Shown here in pieces: positions 1 through 9,315 of a stretch of 64,000 bases of DNA. The notes under the pieces were generated by a model. It was not told the DNA's origin. It searched no databases and saw only the letters and a program-made list of their open reading frames with translations. The translations under genes were made by a program, and so were the position numbers. The first letter of the stretch is position 1; each line of letters begins with the position of its first letter. The DNA lies in assembly GCA_963973795.1 (NCBI GenBank), contig CAXBAF010000020.1:10759-74758 (forward strand), given 5' to 3'. Source of the stretch: UBA1926 sp002337215 (GTDB lineage Bacteria; Planctomycetota; Phycisphaerae; Phycisphaerales; UBA1924).

Positions 1-92
1 CAGCGCCTGTCTGATTGAGCGGGATTCACCCGCGAATCAGACACACGCCCGGCCATCTGCCCCAGGCACGCCGGAAATCGGGAGGATCCACA

Positions 93-908
93 ATGTCATT
101 CCGCACCCACCGAATCACCGTCGCCGCCACGCTCGCCGCCGCCCTCACCGCGTCGAACGCCCAGAGCGTCCAGATCCTCTCCAGCGGGGATGAAGCGGTG
201 GACCAGGCCGCCGTCGCTCTGCTCGAGTCGGCCAGGATGGCCGTCACCGTCGGCCCCGAGTACTGGGCGCTCACCCCCGAGGACTCATTCCCCGAGACCG
301 ACGCCCTGTTCGTGCTCGCGGGCCCCAACTGGTCGCCCGCGCTCGGCATGGCCGACGAAGGGCAGCAAGTCCTCACGGACTTCGCCAACGCCGGGGGCGG
401 CATCGTCTTCTCCGAATGGGCCGGGTACTCGAGCTACTACGCCCAAACCCAGGTGCTCATCGATCTCCTTCCCACTACCTACGAACTCGCCTACACATTC
501 TCTGGCGATGTCACCTACACCCGCACCGCGGACGCCGCGCCGACCGTCGCCTGCCTCGTCCCGCAGACATTCACCTCCGCGGCCGACTACTTCGGCGGTG
601 TCGAGGGCTATCTCGCCGCCAAGCCCACCGCGACAGTCTTCTACGAGTCCGCCGCCACGGGGCTCGCCGGCCTCACCGGCTGGGAATACGGCGAGGGACG
701 CGTCGCCCACTTCTCGTCGGCCATCGGCACCAACCAACTCGGTGACACCTCGTTCGGCAGGCTCATCCTCAACACCATCCTCTGGTCCACCGAGGAACCC
801 GACGGCGATGCGCAACCCACCTGCCAAGCCGACCTCGTCGAGGACGGCGTGCTCGACCTCGCCGACATCTCCGTCTTCGTCACCGCCTTCACGAGCGGCT
901 GCAACTGA
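93..908 (+). CDS. Secreted ThuA-like-fold protein with C-terminal half-dockerin tail
   Basis: The start is the ATG at 93 because GGAGGA lies just upstream at 81-86; the frame stays open upstream but has no second site. The 271-residue product begins with an n-region MSFRTHR and a hydrophobic Ala-rich signal peptide ending near SNAQS. The body (about residues 25-235) reads like a class I glutamine-amidotransferase/ThuA-type fold: ALFVLAGPNW, an acidic alpha/beta pattern and GGGIVFSEW. No catalytic triad could be assigned. The last 30 residues (DLVEDGVLDLADISVF..GC) match the Cys-bounded dockerin-like tail seen on four other proteins in this window, so surface attachment is likely. The enzymatic function is unknown. 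Confidence 0.7.
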   Translation: MSFRTHRITVAATLAAALTASNAQSVQILSSGDEAVDQAAVALLESARMAVTVGPEYWALTPEDSFPETDALFVLAGPNWSPALGMADEGQQVLTDFANAGGGIVFSEWAGYSSYYAQTQVLIDLLPTTYELAYTFSGDVTYTRTADAAPTVACLVPQTFTSAADYFGGVEGYLAAKPTATVFYESAATGLAGLTGWEYGEGRVAHFSSAIGTNQLGDTSFGRLILNTILWSTEEPDGDAQPTCQADLVEDGVLDLADISVFVTAFTSGCN

Positions 909-1046
909 CCCGGTCCGCGCAAGCTCCCGGTGTCCCCACGCCGTGCACACGCCCGCAAAGGCCGCACATCCGACAGACTCCTTCCTCCCGTCGGTGGGTC
1001 TCTTCACCCGCCGGCGGTTTCCTGCCGAGCCACGACGTGCGTGCCG

Positions 1047-1052
1047 TACACT
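1047..1052 (+). promoter_or_regulatory. -10-like TACACT, leaderless start of ECF sigma gene
   Basis: TACACT ends exactly 6 nt before the GTG at 1059 and no Shine-Dalgarno is present. If it is a -10 box, transcription starts at or next to the start codon. The same spacing recurs at several other genes in the window. Confidence 0.5.
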
Positions 1053-1058
1053 TGCGGC

Positions 1059-1703
1059 GTGGACGAGCGATTGCCCGAGACCGATAGCCAGCGAGCCCGA
1101 CCCGGCGCACACGACGCCGAGACGATCGCCGCGCACCTCCGCGCCACCCTCGCCGGCGAGGACCCCGCCCAACTGATCGCGCTCCTCCACGACGAGCTCC
1201 GCGTCATCGCCGCGGGCATGTTCCGCAACGAACGCGCCGACCACACCCTCCAGCCCACCGCCGTCGTCAACGAGGCCTGCGTCCGCCTGCTCGGAGGCCA
1301 GACCCTCCCCTCGATGGAACGGGCCCAGTTCTTCGCCCTCGCCGCACGCGTCATGCGCAACGTCCTCATCGACCACGCCCGCGCCGCGGGCCGCGACAAG
1401 CGAGGGGGCGACCGAGGAAGGGTCACGCTGGGCGACCCGGCCTCGACCCGCACCGAATCGATCGGCCTCGACGACCTCGCCGCGCTCGACGAAGCGCTCG
1501 AAGAACTCGCCAAACTCGACGAACGCAAGGCACGCCTCGTCGAGCTCCGCTTCTTCGGCGGGCTCGGCCTCGAGCAATCCGCCGAGTTCCTGGGCATCGC
1601 CCGCAGCACCGCCAGCGAAGACTGGCGCATGGCCCGCGCCTGGCTCCTCCGCCGAATCCGACCCGAACTGGGCACGGATCCACCGCGAGGCGAGCGCCCA
1701 TGA
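1059..1703 (+). CDS. ECF-type RNA polymerase sigma factor (Planctomycete Sig-70_X6-like)
   Basis: This 214-residue protein has sigma region 2 (HDELRVIAAGMFRNE through ALAARVMRNVLIDHAR) and region 4.2 (LVELRFFGGLGLEQSAEFLGI followed by a SEDWRMARAWL recognition helix). This is the layout of the TIGR02999-type ECF sigma factors that are common in Planctomycetes. The GTG at 1059 is chosen because a TACACT box sits 6 nt upstream and the extra N-terminal codons in the open frame look non-coding. The stop codon overlaps the next start (ATGA at 1700), so sigma factor and kinase are translationally coupled. The pair probably forms one signalling unit, with the kinase phosphorylating the sigma factor or its partners; that role is inferred from context. 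Confidence 0.88.
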   Translation: MDERLPETDSQRARPGAHDAETIAAHLRATLAGEDPAQLIALLHDELRVIAAGMFRNERADHTLQPTAVVNEACVRLLGGQTLPSMERAQFFALAARVMRNVLIDHARAAGRDKRGGDRGRVTLGDPASTRTESIGLDDLAALDEALEELAKLDERKARLVELRFFGGLGLEQSAEFLGIARSTASEDWRMARAWLLRRIRPELGTDPPRGERP

Positions 1704-3937
1704 CCTCGGCCGGCGACGACTTCGCGCGGATCGACGCCGCCTTCAAGCGCGCGCTCAACGCCGACCCTGCCCAAACCGACGCCGTCATCGCTGACGCCTG
1801 CGGGGGCGACGAACGCCTGATCGCCGAGGTGCGAGCGCTCCTCAACGCCGACGCCGCCGCGTCCGGAACCACCTTCGACCTCACGCTGGGCCTCACCGGA
1901 AACCGCCCCTCGGCCGACGACATCCTCGGCCGGCCCGCCAGCGGCGGCAACCCCCACCCCGACCGCATCGGCGCCTACACGCTGGGCCCCGTCCTGGGCC
2001 GGGGCGGCATGGGCGTTGTCTACAAAGCCGAGCGCACAAACCCGCGCCGCGTCGTCGCGCTCAAGGTGATCCGCAGGGCCGTCCAGGGCGAGAACGCGAT
2101 GCGCCGCTTCCGCCTCGAGGCCGAAGCGCTCGCGAGGCTCAGCCACCCGGGCATCGCGGCGCTCTACGAGATCGGTCTGGATCAGGTGAGCGACCAGGGC
2201 GAGGAGCAGCCCTACTTCGCGATGGAGCTCGTCGAGGGCACCCCCATCACCGCGTACGCCGACGAGCGCGCGCTCTCCCCCCGCGATCGGCTCGAACTGC
2301 TCGCCAAGGTCTGCGACGCGATCGACCACGCCCACACGCGGGGCGTCGTCCACCGCGACCTCAAGCCCGAGAACATTTTCGTGACCGCCCAGGGCGACCC
2401 CAAGGTCCTCGACCTGGGCATCGCCAAAATGGTCAACATCGAAGACACCGGCGCGATCAGCGTCACCACCCCCACCCAGGCCGGGCAGGTCATCGGCACC
2501 ATCCACTACATGTCCCCCGAGCAGGTCTCGGGCGACCCGGACGCGATCGATCCGCGCTGCGACGTCTACGCCCTCGGCGTGGTCGGCTACGAACTGCTCA
2601 CCGGGAACCTGCCCATCGAGACGACCGGCGTGAGCATGTTCGAGGCGATGCAGCGGATCAAGGACGTTCCGCCCACGCCCGTGCGACGGAGCGCCCCCCA
2701 CCTCGACCCCGACATCGGCACCATCCTCGAGAAGGCGATCGCCAAGGACCCCGACGCTCGCTACGCCTCCGCGTCGGCGCTCGCGGCCGACATCCGCCGG
2801 TTCCTCGCCGACGAGCCCATCCGTGCGCGCGCGCCCAGCACCTGGTACCACCTCGCGAAGTTCACGAAACGCAACCGCGCCCTCGTCGGGGCGCTCGCGG
2901 TGGTGTTCGTCGTGCTCGCCGGCTCGCTGGTCGCGGTGGGGCTCGCCCTCCGGACCGCCGAACGGCAGCGATCGATCGCGGAGAACGAGCGGGAGATCCT
3001 CGCCCAGGTCAACACCTTCCTGGTCGACGACCTGATCGCCAAGGCAGACCCGAGGCAGGGCGGGTCCAAGGACGTCTCGCTCATCGACGCGCTCAACACC
3101 GCCGCCGACTCGATCGGCGAGCGGTTCGGCGACGCGCCCGCGGCGGAGGCCGCGATCCGCGACTCGCTGGGACAGATCTACTCCACGCTCAACGACTTCG
3201 AGCGAGCGAACCACAACTCAACACTCGCGCTGGAGCTGACCCCGGGCGCCGACGCCGCGTCCCGCGTCGACCGGATGAACAACCTGGCGCTGCTCGCGCT
3301 CGACCTGGGCGACTTCGACCGCGCCGAGGCGCTGCTCGTCCCCGCGCAGCAACTCGTGGACGAGGAACTGAGCGGGGACACGGAACGACGCCTCGACGTC
3401 CTGTCCATGCGCGCGCGCCTCGCCTACAAGCGCGACGACCGCGAGGCGGCGCTCGCGATGTACCAGCGCGTCGCCGAGATCGGGCGGCGCGAGCTCCCCG
3501 ACGACGCGCTGACGATCACCGCGATCGGCGCCGTGGGGCTCATCTACCAGCAACTCGGGCGCCTCGAGGAGGCCCTGCCCCTCCAGCTCGAGGCGGTCCG
3601 CATCGACAGCGAGCGGTTCGGGCCCGAGCACCCCGACACGCTGACGACCAAGACCAACCACGCGATGCTGCTGCACCGGCTCGACCGGGCGGACGAAGCA
3701 GAAGCCCTGCTGCAGGAAATCCTCGCGATCCGCCTGCGGACGATGGGCACCGAAAACGTGGACACCAATGTCACGCGGATGGTCTACGCGGGCCTGCTTA
3801 ACCGGACCGGGCGCGCAAGCGAGGCCCACGCGATGGCGCTCGAAGCCCTGCGCCACCTCGAGGCCGCGCTCGGGCCCGACCACCGCTATACCCAGAACGC
3901 GCGGCTGCTGGTCGAGAAATCGCAGCCGGAACCCTGA
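1700..3937 (+). CDS. Membrane Ser/Thr protein kinase with extracytoplasmic TPR repeats
   Basis: This 745-residue protein starts with about 85 residues of helical linker. A Hanks-type kinase domain follows (about residues 90-360) with the Gly-rich loop LGRGGMGVVYKAE, the VALKVI lysine and a catalytic loop HRDLKPEN near residue 217. The metal-binding motif is DLG instead of DFG, which is common in bacterial kinases. A single transmembrane helix lies at about 390-416. The C-terminal half is made of tetratricopeptide repeats, including a typical Kinesin-light-chain-like block (EEALPLQLEAVRIDSERFG). It overlaps the sigma gene by 4 bp (ATGA). The TPR domain probably senses protein partners or envelope signals. 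Confidence 0.93.
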   Translation: MTSAGDDFARIDAAFKRALNADPAQTDAVIADACGGDERLIAEVRALLNADAAASGTTFDLTLGLTGNRPSADDILGRPASGGNPHPDRIGAYTLGPVLGRGGMGVVYKAERTNPRRVVALKVIRRAVQGENAMRRFRLEAEALARLSHPGIAALYEIGLDQVSDQGEEQPYFAMELVEGTPITAYADERALSPRDRLELLAKVCDAIDHAHTRGVVHRDLKPENIFVTAQGDPKVLDLGIAKMVNIEDTGAISVTTPTQAGQVIGTIHYMSPEQVSGDPDAIDPRCDVYALGVVGYELLTGNLPIETTGVSMFEAMQRIKDVPPTPVRRSAPHLDPDIGTILEKAIAKDPDARYASASALAADIRRFLADEPIRARAPSTWYHLAKFTKRNRALVGALAVVFVVLAGSLVAVGLALRTAERQRSIAENEREILAQVNTFLVDDLIAKADPRQGGSKDVSLIDALNTAADSIGERFGDAPAAEAAIRDSLGQIYSTLNDFERANHNSTLALELTPGADAASRVDRMNNLALLALDLGDFDRAEALLVPAQQLVDEELSGDTERRLDVLSMRARLAYKRDDREAALAMYQRVAEIGRRELPDDALTITAIGAVGLIYQQLGRLEEALPLQLEAVRIDSERFGPEHPDTLTTKTNHAMLLHRLDRADEAEALLQEILAIRLRTMGTENVDTNVTRMVYAGLLNRTGRASEAHAMALEALRHLEAALGPDHRYTQNARLLVEKSQPEP

Positions 3938-4085
3938 CCGGGTTGCCCGTTGATCCGCTCCCGGTTCTAGAGTTTCCCAGTGCGATGCACGCGGCCCGGC
4001 TCCCCGCCGGGTAAGCGAGGCGACGAGCCGCTCCATGCGCCGGCTTGTCTGGCACCACCCCGGCGAGCCCGAGAGGAGGCTCACC

Positions 4086-5387
4086 GTGTCCCGTTCATCC
4101 CGAATCCATCGACGCATCGCGATCCCGCTCGCCGCAGCGTGCGCTGTCCTTGGCGCAGGGGTGTGCGCCGCGCAGGACATCACTGAGACCGTCCGCTTCG
4201 CCCCGGTGGATCTCGGATTCGCGGCGTCATGGGGCGGGTGCATGGCGGTCGATGAGAACCTGCTGGTGGTCGGCGTGCTCGCCCAGACCTACGGGGGTTC
4301 GATGAACAGCCTCGCCACGCTCCACGACCTCGCGACGGGCGCGATCTACGCGCCGCTCGTCCCCCCCGATCCTCTTCAGGAGGGCTACGCCGCCCGCGTC
4401 GCGATCGACGGCACCACCGCCGCGGTCGCGTCCCGCGAGAGCGTCTTCATCTTCGACGTAGGCGATCCCTTCGAACCCGTTCTGCTGCACGAGATCACCG
4501 TGAGCCCCGCCCCCGACTACTTGCCGGTGTCCCAGATCGAGATCAGCGAAGGCCTGCTCTTCGCCTCCTGGGGCTACATGGAACCGCTCGTCGAAACGAA
4601 CGGCGAGATGCTGATCTTCGATCTCGCGACCGCGGAGCATCTGAGCACGATCACGCCGCCTGAGCCCAACACCGACTTCGGGCGCTCGTTTGCCGTGGAC
4701 GGGGACACATTGCTCGTCGGCGCCCCGGGGTTCGAGGGAAGCGATCTTCACGGGAACCTCTATGCGTACGACATCTCGACTCCCGAGACGCCGGTGCTGC
4801 TGAGCAACCTGGGCATGTCCGGGATCTCCGACGATTACTACTACTTCAGCGGCCGCGTCGGCGCAGAGAACGGGATCGCGTTCGCGATGGTCACCAATGG
4901 ACGCGCCGTCGTGATCGACTACGCGGACCCGAGCGCCCCCGTGCCCCTCGCACTCTTTCAAGCGACCTCGTACTACTCCGATCCCTCGACAGTGGTCATC
5001 GACTTCGAGGGCGATGTCGTGCTTCTCGGGACAGATCTGGGTGACCTCGGCGATGCGCCGCTGATCGATCTCACCGACCCCACGGCGCCGGAACGCATCG
5101 CCCGGTTCGTGCCCTCGGATGGATACACCAACCCACCCGGGAGCAACCTGCTTCGGTTCTTCGGGTGCGCCGCCGCGATCAGCGGGAACCGCGTGGTGAT
5201 CGGCGCGAGCGGCCACAATTGGCGGGACACCGCGGCCGGCGCCGCGTATCTGTTCGACCTGCCGGCGGGCCCCGCGCCGTGCGCCATCGCGGACCTCGCC
5301 GAGCCCTGGGGCGTCCTCGACCTCGCCGACATCGCCGCGTTCATCGACGGGTTCATCGACGGGTTCACCGCAGGATGCATGGAATAG
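4086..5387 (+). CDS. Secreted beta-propeller (LVIVD/FG-GAP-like) protein with half-dockerin tail
   Basis: The GTG at 4086 is the start: GAGAGGAGG lies at 4071-4079, and the upstream in-frame ATG at 4035 has no such site. The 433-residue product has a signal peptide (RRIAIPLAAACAVLGAGVCAAQ). Repeated blade-like units follow, such as LLVVGVLAQTYG, AVDGDTLLVGAPGF and GNRVVIGASGHNW, typical of secreted FG-GAP/LVIVD propellers with unknown ligands. The C-terminus is a dockerin-like tail (ADLAEPWGVLDLADIAAF) bounded by Cys. It contains an in-frame 12-bp tandem duplication giving FIDGFIDGF, which stretches the helix by four residues. Confidence 0.8.
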   Translation: MSRSSRIHRRIAIPLAAACAVLGAGVCAAQDITETVRFAPVDLGFAASWGGCMAVDENLLVVGVLAQTYGGSMNSLATLHDLATGAIYAPLVPPDPLQEGYAARVAIDGTTAAVASRESVFIFDVGDPFEPVLLHEITVSPAPDYLPVSQIEISEGLLFASWGYMEPLVETNGEMLIFDLATAEHLSTITPPEPNTDFGRSFAVDGDTLLVGAPGFEGSDLHGNLYAYDISTPETPVLLSNLGMSGISDDYYYFSGRVGAENGIAFAMVTNGRAVVIDYADPSAPVPLALFQATSYYSDPSTVVIDFEGDVVLLGTDLGDLGDAPLIDLTDPTAPERIARFVPSDGYTNPPGSNLLRFFGCAAAISGNRVVIGASGHNWRDTAAGAAYLFDLPAGPAPCAIADLAEPWGVLDLADIAAFIDGFIDGFTAGCME

Positions 5388-5636
5388 GGCCCGCGTTCGT
5401 TGCGCGCACGACCCCGCCCCGGTGACGGCCAGGTAACCGTTCACCGAACAACAAACGCTTATGGCTGCTGCGGTCAAGCCCTGACCAGGTTCACGCGCCG
5501 CCCGTGACCGGGCCCGGCCGTCACCGGAGGGGGTCGAGCGGGATGCTAGGTCGCCCGCCGCTTCCCGTACACTCCCGGGGCACATCCCCGAACCGGAGGG
5601 CGTTGACGCCCGAATGGGGACTGGCAGGACCCACGC

Positions 5637-7028
5637 ATGACCGCACACGATCCGACTCGCCATCCCGCAACCGACCGGGCCGTGGACCCCGACGCCCCCT
5701 CGCGGGCCGAGGCCCACCCCGGGCGCGTCCCCAACCCCGTCGAGGCGGCGCTGAAGCAGAAGAACCTCCTGCTCCGCGGCGTCCGCGGCGCGTTCGTCGT
5801 GCTCATCGTCACCGTGACGCTGCTCAACCTGATCCAGTTCGGCGAAGACGTCTCCCCGGGGCTCACGTTCGACCTCGCGGCCCGCTGGTGGCTCCCGCTC
5901 ACGCTCATTATCTTCGGCGCCGGCGTCTTTCTCGCGATCGATATCCTCACGCCCAACAAGAAACTCCAGACGTTCGGCGGCATCATCTTCGGGCTCGTCG
6001 CGGGGCTCATCGTCACCGTCGCGCTCGGCTTCGTCGTCGATCTCGTCGCGACCTCCTGGGACTTCTCCGACAACGCGCCGATCGTCAACACGATCAAGGT
6101 CCTGCTGGGCATCAGCCTCTGCTACCTCGGCATCTCGACCGTCCTACAGACCCAGGACGATTTCCGCCTGGTCATCCCCTACGTCGAGTTCGCCAAGCAG
6201 CTCCGGGGGCAGCGCCCCCTGCTGCTCGACACCAGCGCCATCATCGACGCGCGGATCGCCGACGTGGGCGAGACCGGCATCATTCAGGCCCCGGTCGTCA
6301 TCCCGTTCTTCGTCGTCGATGAGCTCCAGCGCCTCGCCGACTCGTCCGACAAGCGCAAGCGTGCCAAGGGCAGGCGGGGGCTCGACGTCGTCACCCGCCT
6401 GCAGCGCAGCGCGACGCTGGACGTCACGATCGACGAGACGCTCGTTCCCGGCAAGGCCGTGGATCAGATGCTCGCCGAACTCGCGACGCAGGTGCAGGGC
6501 ATGATCGTGACGGGCGACGTCGCCCTCGCGCGCATCGCGGGGTTCCGAGGCGTGCCGGTGCTCAACGTCAACGAGCTCGCCAACGCGCTCAAGCCCGCCC
6601 TCGTCCCGGGGGAGACACTCACCATCCAGCTCATCAAGCCCGGCGAGCAGCCAGGCCAGGCCGTCGGCTATCTCGAAGACGGCACCATGGTCGTCGCCGA
6701 GGACGGCGGACCCGCGATCGGCACAGAAGCGACGCTGACCGTCCGCAGCTCGCTCCAGACCGCCGCGGGGCGGATGATCTTCGGGCGCATCAACGACGAC
6801 CGCGAGCCCACGCCGCGCCATGCCGAGCCGGGAGCCGGACCGGGAACAGGGCCGGGGACAGGGCCAAGAACAGACGCACCCCCGCCCGAATCGGCATCCC
6901 CCGATTCTCTGCCGTCGCGATCACCGGACCCGGAACACGCCGAGCCCGTGCCGCAGCCGCCGCGCCGGGGCCCGTTCCCGCCGAACACGCCCGCCCGGCG
7001 GAAGAGCCCCCGCAACCCCAGGCGCTAA
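5637..7028 (+). CDS. Membrane-anchored PIN/TRAM domain protein (YacL-like)
   Basis: This 463-residue protein has four predicted transmembrane helices (about residues 55-72, 82-102, 112-136 and 150-170). A PIN nuclease-like domain follows, with the acidic signature LLLDTSAIIDARIADV near residue 200 and a later VTGDVALARIA. A TRAM-like beta barrel lies near residues 320-380 (LTIQLIKPGEQPGQAVGYL). The last 75 residues are Pro/Gly/Arg-rich and probably disordered. This architecture matches Bacillus YacL-type proteins, implying RNA binding or cleavage at the membrane. AGGA sits about 7 nt before the ATG, and a TACACT box at 5568-5573 could be its promoter. The 249-bp gap before it holds no other gene I can support. 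Confidence 0.87.
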   Translation: MTAHDPTRHPATDRAVDPDAPSRAEAHPGRVPNPVEAALKQKNLLLRGVRGAFVVLIVTVTLLNLIQFGEDVSPGLTFDLAARWWLPLTLIIFGAGVFLAIDILTPNKKLQTFGGIIFGLVAGLIVTVALGFVVDLVATSWDFSDNAPIVNTIKVLLGISLCYLGISTVLQTQDDFRLVIPYVEFAKQLRGQRPLLLDTSAIIDARIADVGETGIIQAPVVIPFFVVDELQRLADSSDKRKRAKGRRGLDVVTRLQRSATLDVTIDETLVPGKAVDQMLAELATQVQGMIVTGDVALARIAGFRGVPVLNVNELANALKPALVPGETLTIQLIKPGEQPGQAVGYLEDGTMVVAEDGGPAIGTEATLTVRSSLQTAAGRMIFGRINDDREPTPRHAEPGAGPGTGPGTGPRTDAPPPESASPDSLPSRSPDPEHAEPVPQPPRRGPFPPNTPARRKSPRNPRR

Positions 7029-7082
7029 TCGCCGGACGCAAGGCCCGACGCAAGGCCCGACGCTGAGTGCCGGCCGACCCGG

Positions 7083-9152
7083 TCAGTCCTCGTCGCCGTG
7101 CCCCGCGAACGCGGCGATGACCTCCTGCTGCACGTGCGGCGGGCAGGGCTCGTCATGGCTGTACTCCATGTTGTACGTGCCCGAGCCGTGCGTCATGCTC
7201 TTGAGCTCGGTCGAGTAATTCTGCAGCTCGCTCAGCGGCGCCTGCGCGACAACCGTGCACCGATCGCCGGGCAGCATCCGCGTGTCCTGCACGCGCCCGC
7301 GCCGCGTCGAGATATCGCCCGTCAGATCGCCCATGTACTGCGACGGCGCGGTGACCTCGACGGTCACGAACGGCTCGAGCAGCGCGGGGCTCGCCTTGTT
7401 CACCGCCTCGATGAACGCCTTCTTGCCCGCCGTGATGAACGCGATCTCCTTCGAGTCAACAGGGTGGTGCTTCCCGTCGGTGATCTCGACACGCACGCCC
7501 GTCATGGGGTATCCCGCGATCGCGCCGTCGCTGAGCGCCTGGCGGATGCCCTTCTCGATCGCCGGCATGAAGTTCTTGGGGATCGACCCGCCCACCGTCG
7601 CGTTGACGAACTCGAGCGCTTCCCCGTTCTCGCTCTCCTCGGGGAGCGGCGCGACCGTGAGGTGCACCTCGCCGAACTGGCCCGAGCCGCCCGTCTGCTT
7701 CTTGTGGCGGTGCGAGCCCGCGGCCGTCCCGCGGATCGTTTCCTTGTACGCCACCTTGGGCGGGCTGGTCTCGAGCTCGATGCCCGACTCTTCCTTGAGG
7801 CGTTCCATGACGACCCGCAGATGCGTCTCGCCCAGACCGCGCAGCACCGTCTGCTTGGTCGCCGCGATCCGCTCGAGCTTCAGGCAGGGGTCCTCGTCCA
7901 TCAGCCGGTGGATCACCGCGCCGAACTTGGTCTCGTCGGCATGGTTCTTCAGCTCGATCGCGAGCCCGAACATGGGCTTGGGAAGCGGCAGCGGACGCAG
8001 GTGCACCGAGTCCATGTCGTGATCCTGGTGCAGCGTCGCGTCGAAGTGCAGTTCGTCGATCTTCGTCACCGCGCCGATGTCGCCCGGGCCCAGCGCCTCG
8101 ACCTCCTCGTGGTCCTTGCCCTGACGCTTGATCAGATGCCCGATCCGCACCGGCTTCTTGTGGTCGTCGACGATCAACTCGCTCTTGGCACGCACCGTCC
8201 CCTGGTGCACGCGGAACACACCCAGCTTGCCCACGTGCTTGTCGGTGGTCACCTTGAACACGTGCGCCAGCACCGGCATCTCCCCGTTCGCCTCGGCGTG
8301 GAACTCGACCTCCACGCCCTCGGCCTCGCGCAGGAACGGGCGCGGGTTGCCCTCGAGCGGGTTGGGCAGCAGGCTCGCGATCACGTGCATCAGGTTCTTC
8401 ACGCCCGCACCCGTCTTGCCCGAGCAATAGCAGATCGGGACCAGGTGCGAGTCCCGCAGCGCCGCCTCGAACGCGTCGTGCAGCACCTTCTTGTCGAGGT
8501 TCGCGTCGCTCCCCTCCTCGAGGTACTGCGTCATCAGGTCGTCCTGCATCTCGACGATCTGCTCGACGATCGCCTGGTGCGCGTCCGGCTCCGACGAGAA
8601 CGCGGTCGGCTCATCGACCTCCTCATCGAACACCGGCACCACGTCGCTCAGATCCGCCTTGGGCAGGTTCACGGGCAGACACTCGGCCCCGAACTCCCCG
8701 CGGATCTCCTCGGTGACCGCCTCGAGATCCACGTTCGCCTCGTCGATCTTGTTGATGATCACCATCCGCGGCAGATCCCGCTGCTTGGCGACGTTCATCA
8801 TCCGACGCGTCACGGGCTCGATCCCCTTGCTCGCGTCCACCACCACGCACACCGTCTCGATCGCGGGGAACGCCGCGATCGCGTGCCCGATGAAGTCGGG
8901 TGTCCCCGGCGCATCGATCAGGTTGACCGTGTGCTTCTCGTGCTCGAAGTGCATCACCGTCGTGTAGAGCGACTGGTGGTGGTGCTTCTCGGTATCCCGC
9001 CAATCGCTGACGGTGCTCCCCTCCTCGACGGCGCCCATCCGCGTGATCTCGCCCGCCTCGAACAGCAGACGCTCACTCAGCGTTGTCTTCCCGGCACCGC
9101 TCTGGCCGGTCAGGATGATGTTGCGGATATCGGCGGGGTCACGCACAGACAT
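7083..9152 (-). CDS. fusA2: Elongation factor G-like GTPase (EF-G paralogue)
   Basis: This 689-residue translational GTPase carries G1 GQSGAGKTT (near residue 17), G3 DAPGTPDFIGH and G4 INKIDEA. It then has the domain II-V layout of EF-G, including the domain IV signature GGSGQFGEVHL and FVNATVGGSIPKNF. The G-domain sequence HHHQSLYTTVMHFE differs from the canonical EF-G switch I region, which suggests a second EF-G (FusA2-type) and not the housekeeping copy. No rpsL/rpsG/tuf genes are adjacent, in agreement. GGAAGG lies about 8 nt before the ATG. Whether it acts in translocation, ribosome recycling or recovery from stress cannot be told from sequence. Confidence 0.88.
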   Translation of the reverse strand: MSVRDPADIRNIILTGQSGAGKTTLSERLLFEAGEITRMGAVEEGSTVSDWRDTEKHHHQSLYTTVMHFEHEKHTVNLIDAPGTPDFIGHAIAAFPAIETVCVVVDASKGIEPVTRRMMNVAKQRDLPRMVIINKIDEANVDLEAVTEEIRGEFGAECLPVNLPKADLSDVVPVFDEEVDEPTAFSSEPDAHQAIVEQIVEMQDDLMTQYLEEGSDANLDKKVLHDAFEAALRDSHLVPICYCSGKTGAGVKNLMHVIASLLPNPLEGNPRPFLREAEGVEVEFHAEANGEMPVLAHVFKVTTDKHVGKLGVFRVHQGTVRAKSELIVDDHKKPVRIGHLIKRQGKDHEEVEALGPGDIGAVTKIDELHFDATLHQDHDMDSVHLRPLPLPKPMFGLAIELKNHADETKFGAVIHRLMDEDPCLKLERIAATKQTVLRGLGETHLRVVMERLKEESGIELETSPPKVAYKETIRGTAAGSHRHKKQTGGSGQFGEVHLTVAPLPEESENGEALEFVNATVGGSIPKNFMPAIEKGIRQALSDGAIAGYPMTGVRVEITDGKHHPVDSKEIAFITAGKKAFIEAVNKASPALLEPFVTVEVTAPSQYMGDLTGDISTRRGRVQDTRMLPGDRCTVVAQAPLSELQNYSTELKSMTHGSGTYNMEYSHDEPCPPHVQQEVIAAFAGHGDED

Positions 9153-9315
9153 AGGTCAAGCCTTCCAAGAAGATGCCACGCCGCGACCGACCGATTCCCA
9201 TCGGGTCTCGCACGAGCACACCGGCCGCGGCCATGCATTATAACGGGCCGCCGACCGCTGGTATCCAACAGTTTCGATCGAACAACCCGCCCCAGAAGCC
9301 CGCCAGACCGCCCGC

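Noticed and set aside
1004..3214. A 736-codon minus-strand open frame across the sigma and kinase genes
   Set aside because: It is antisense to two recognised genes; its translation is Arg/Glu/Gly-rich without motifs.
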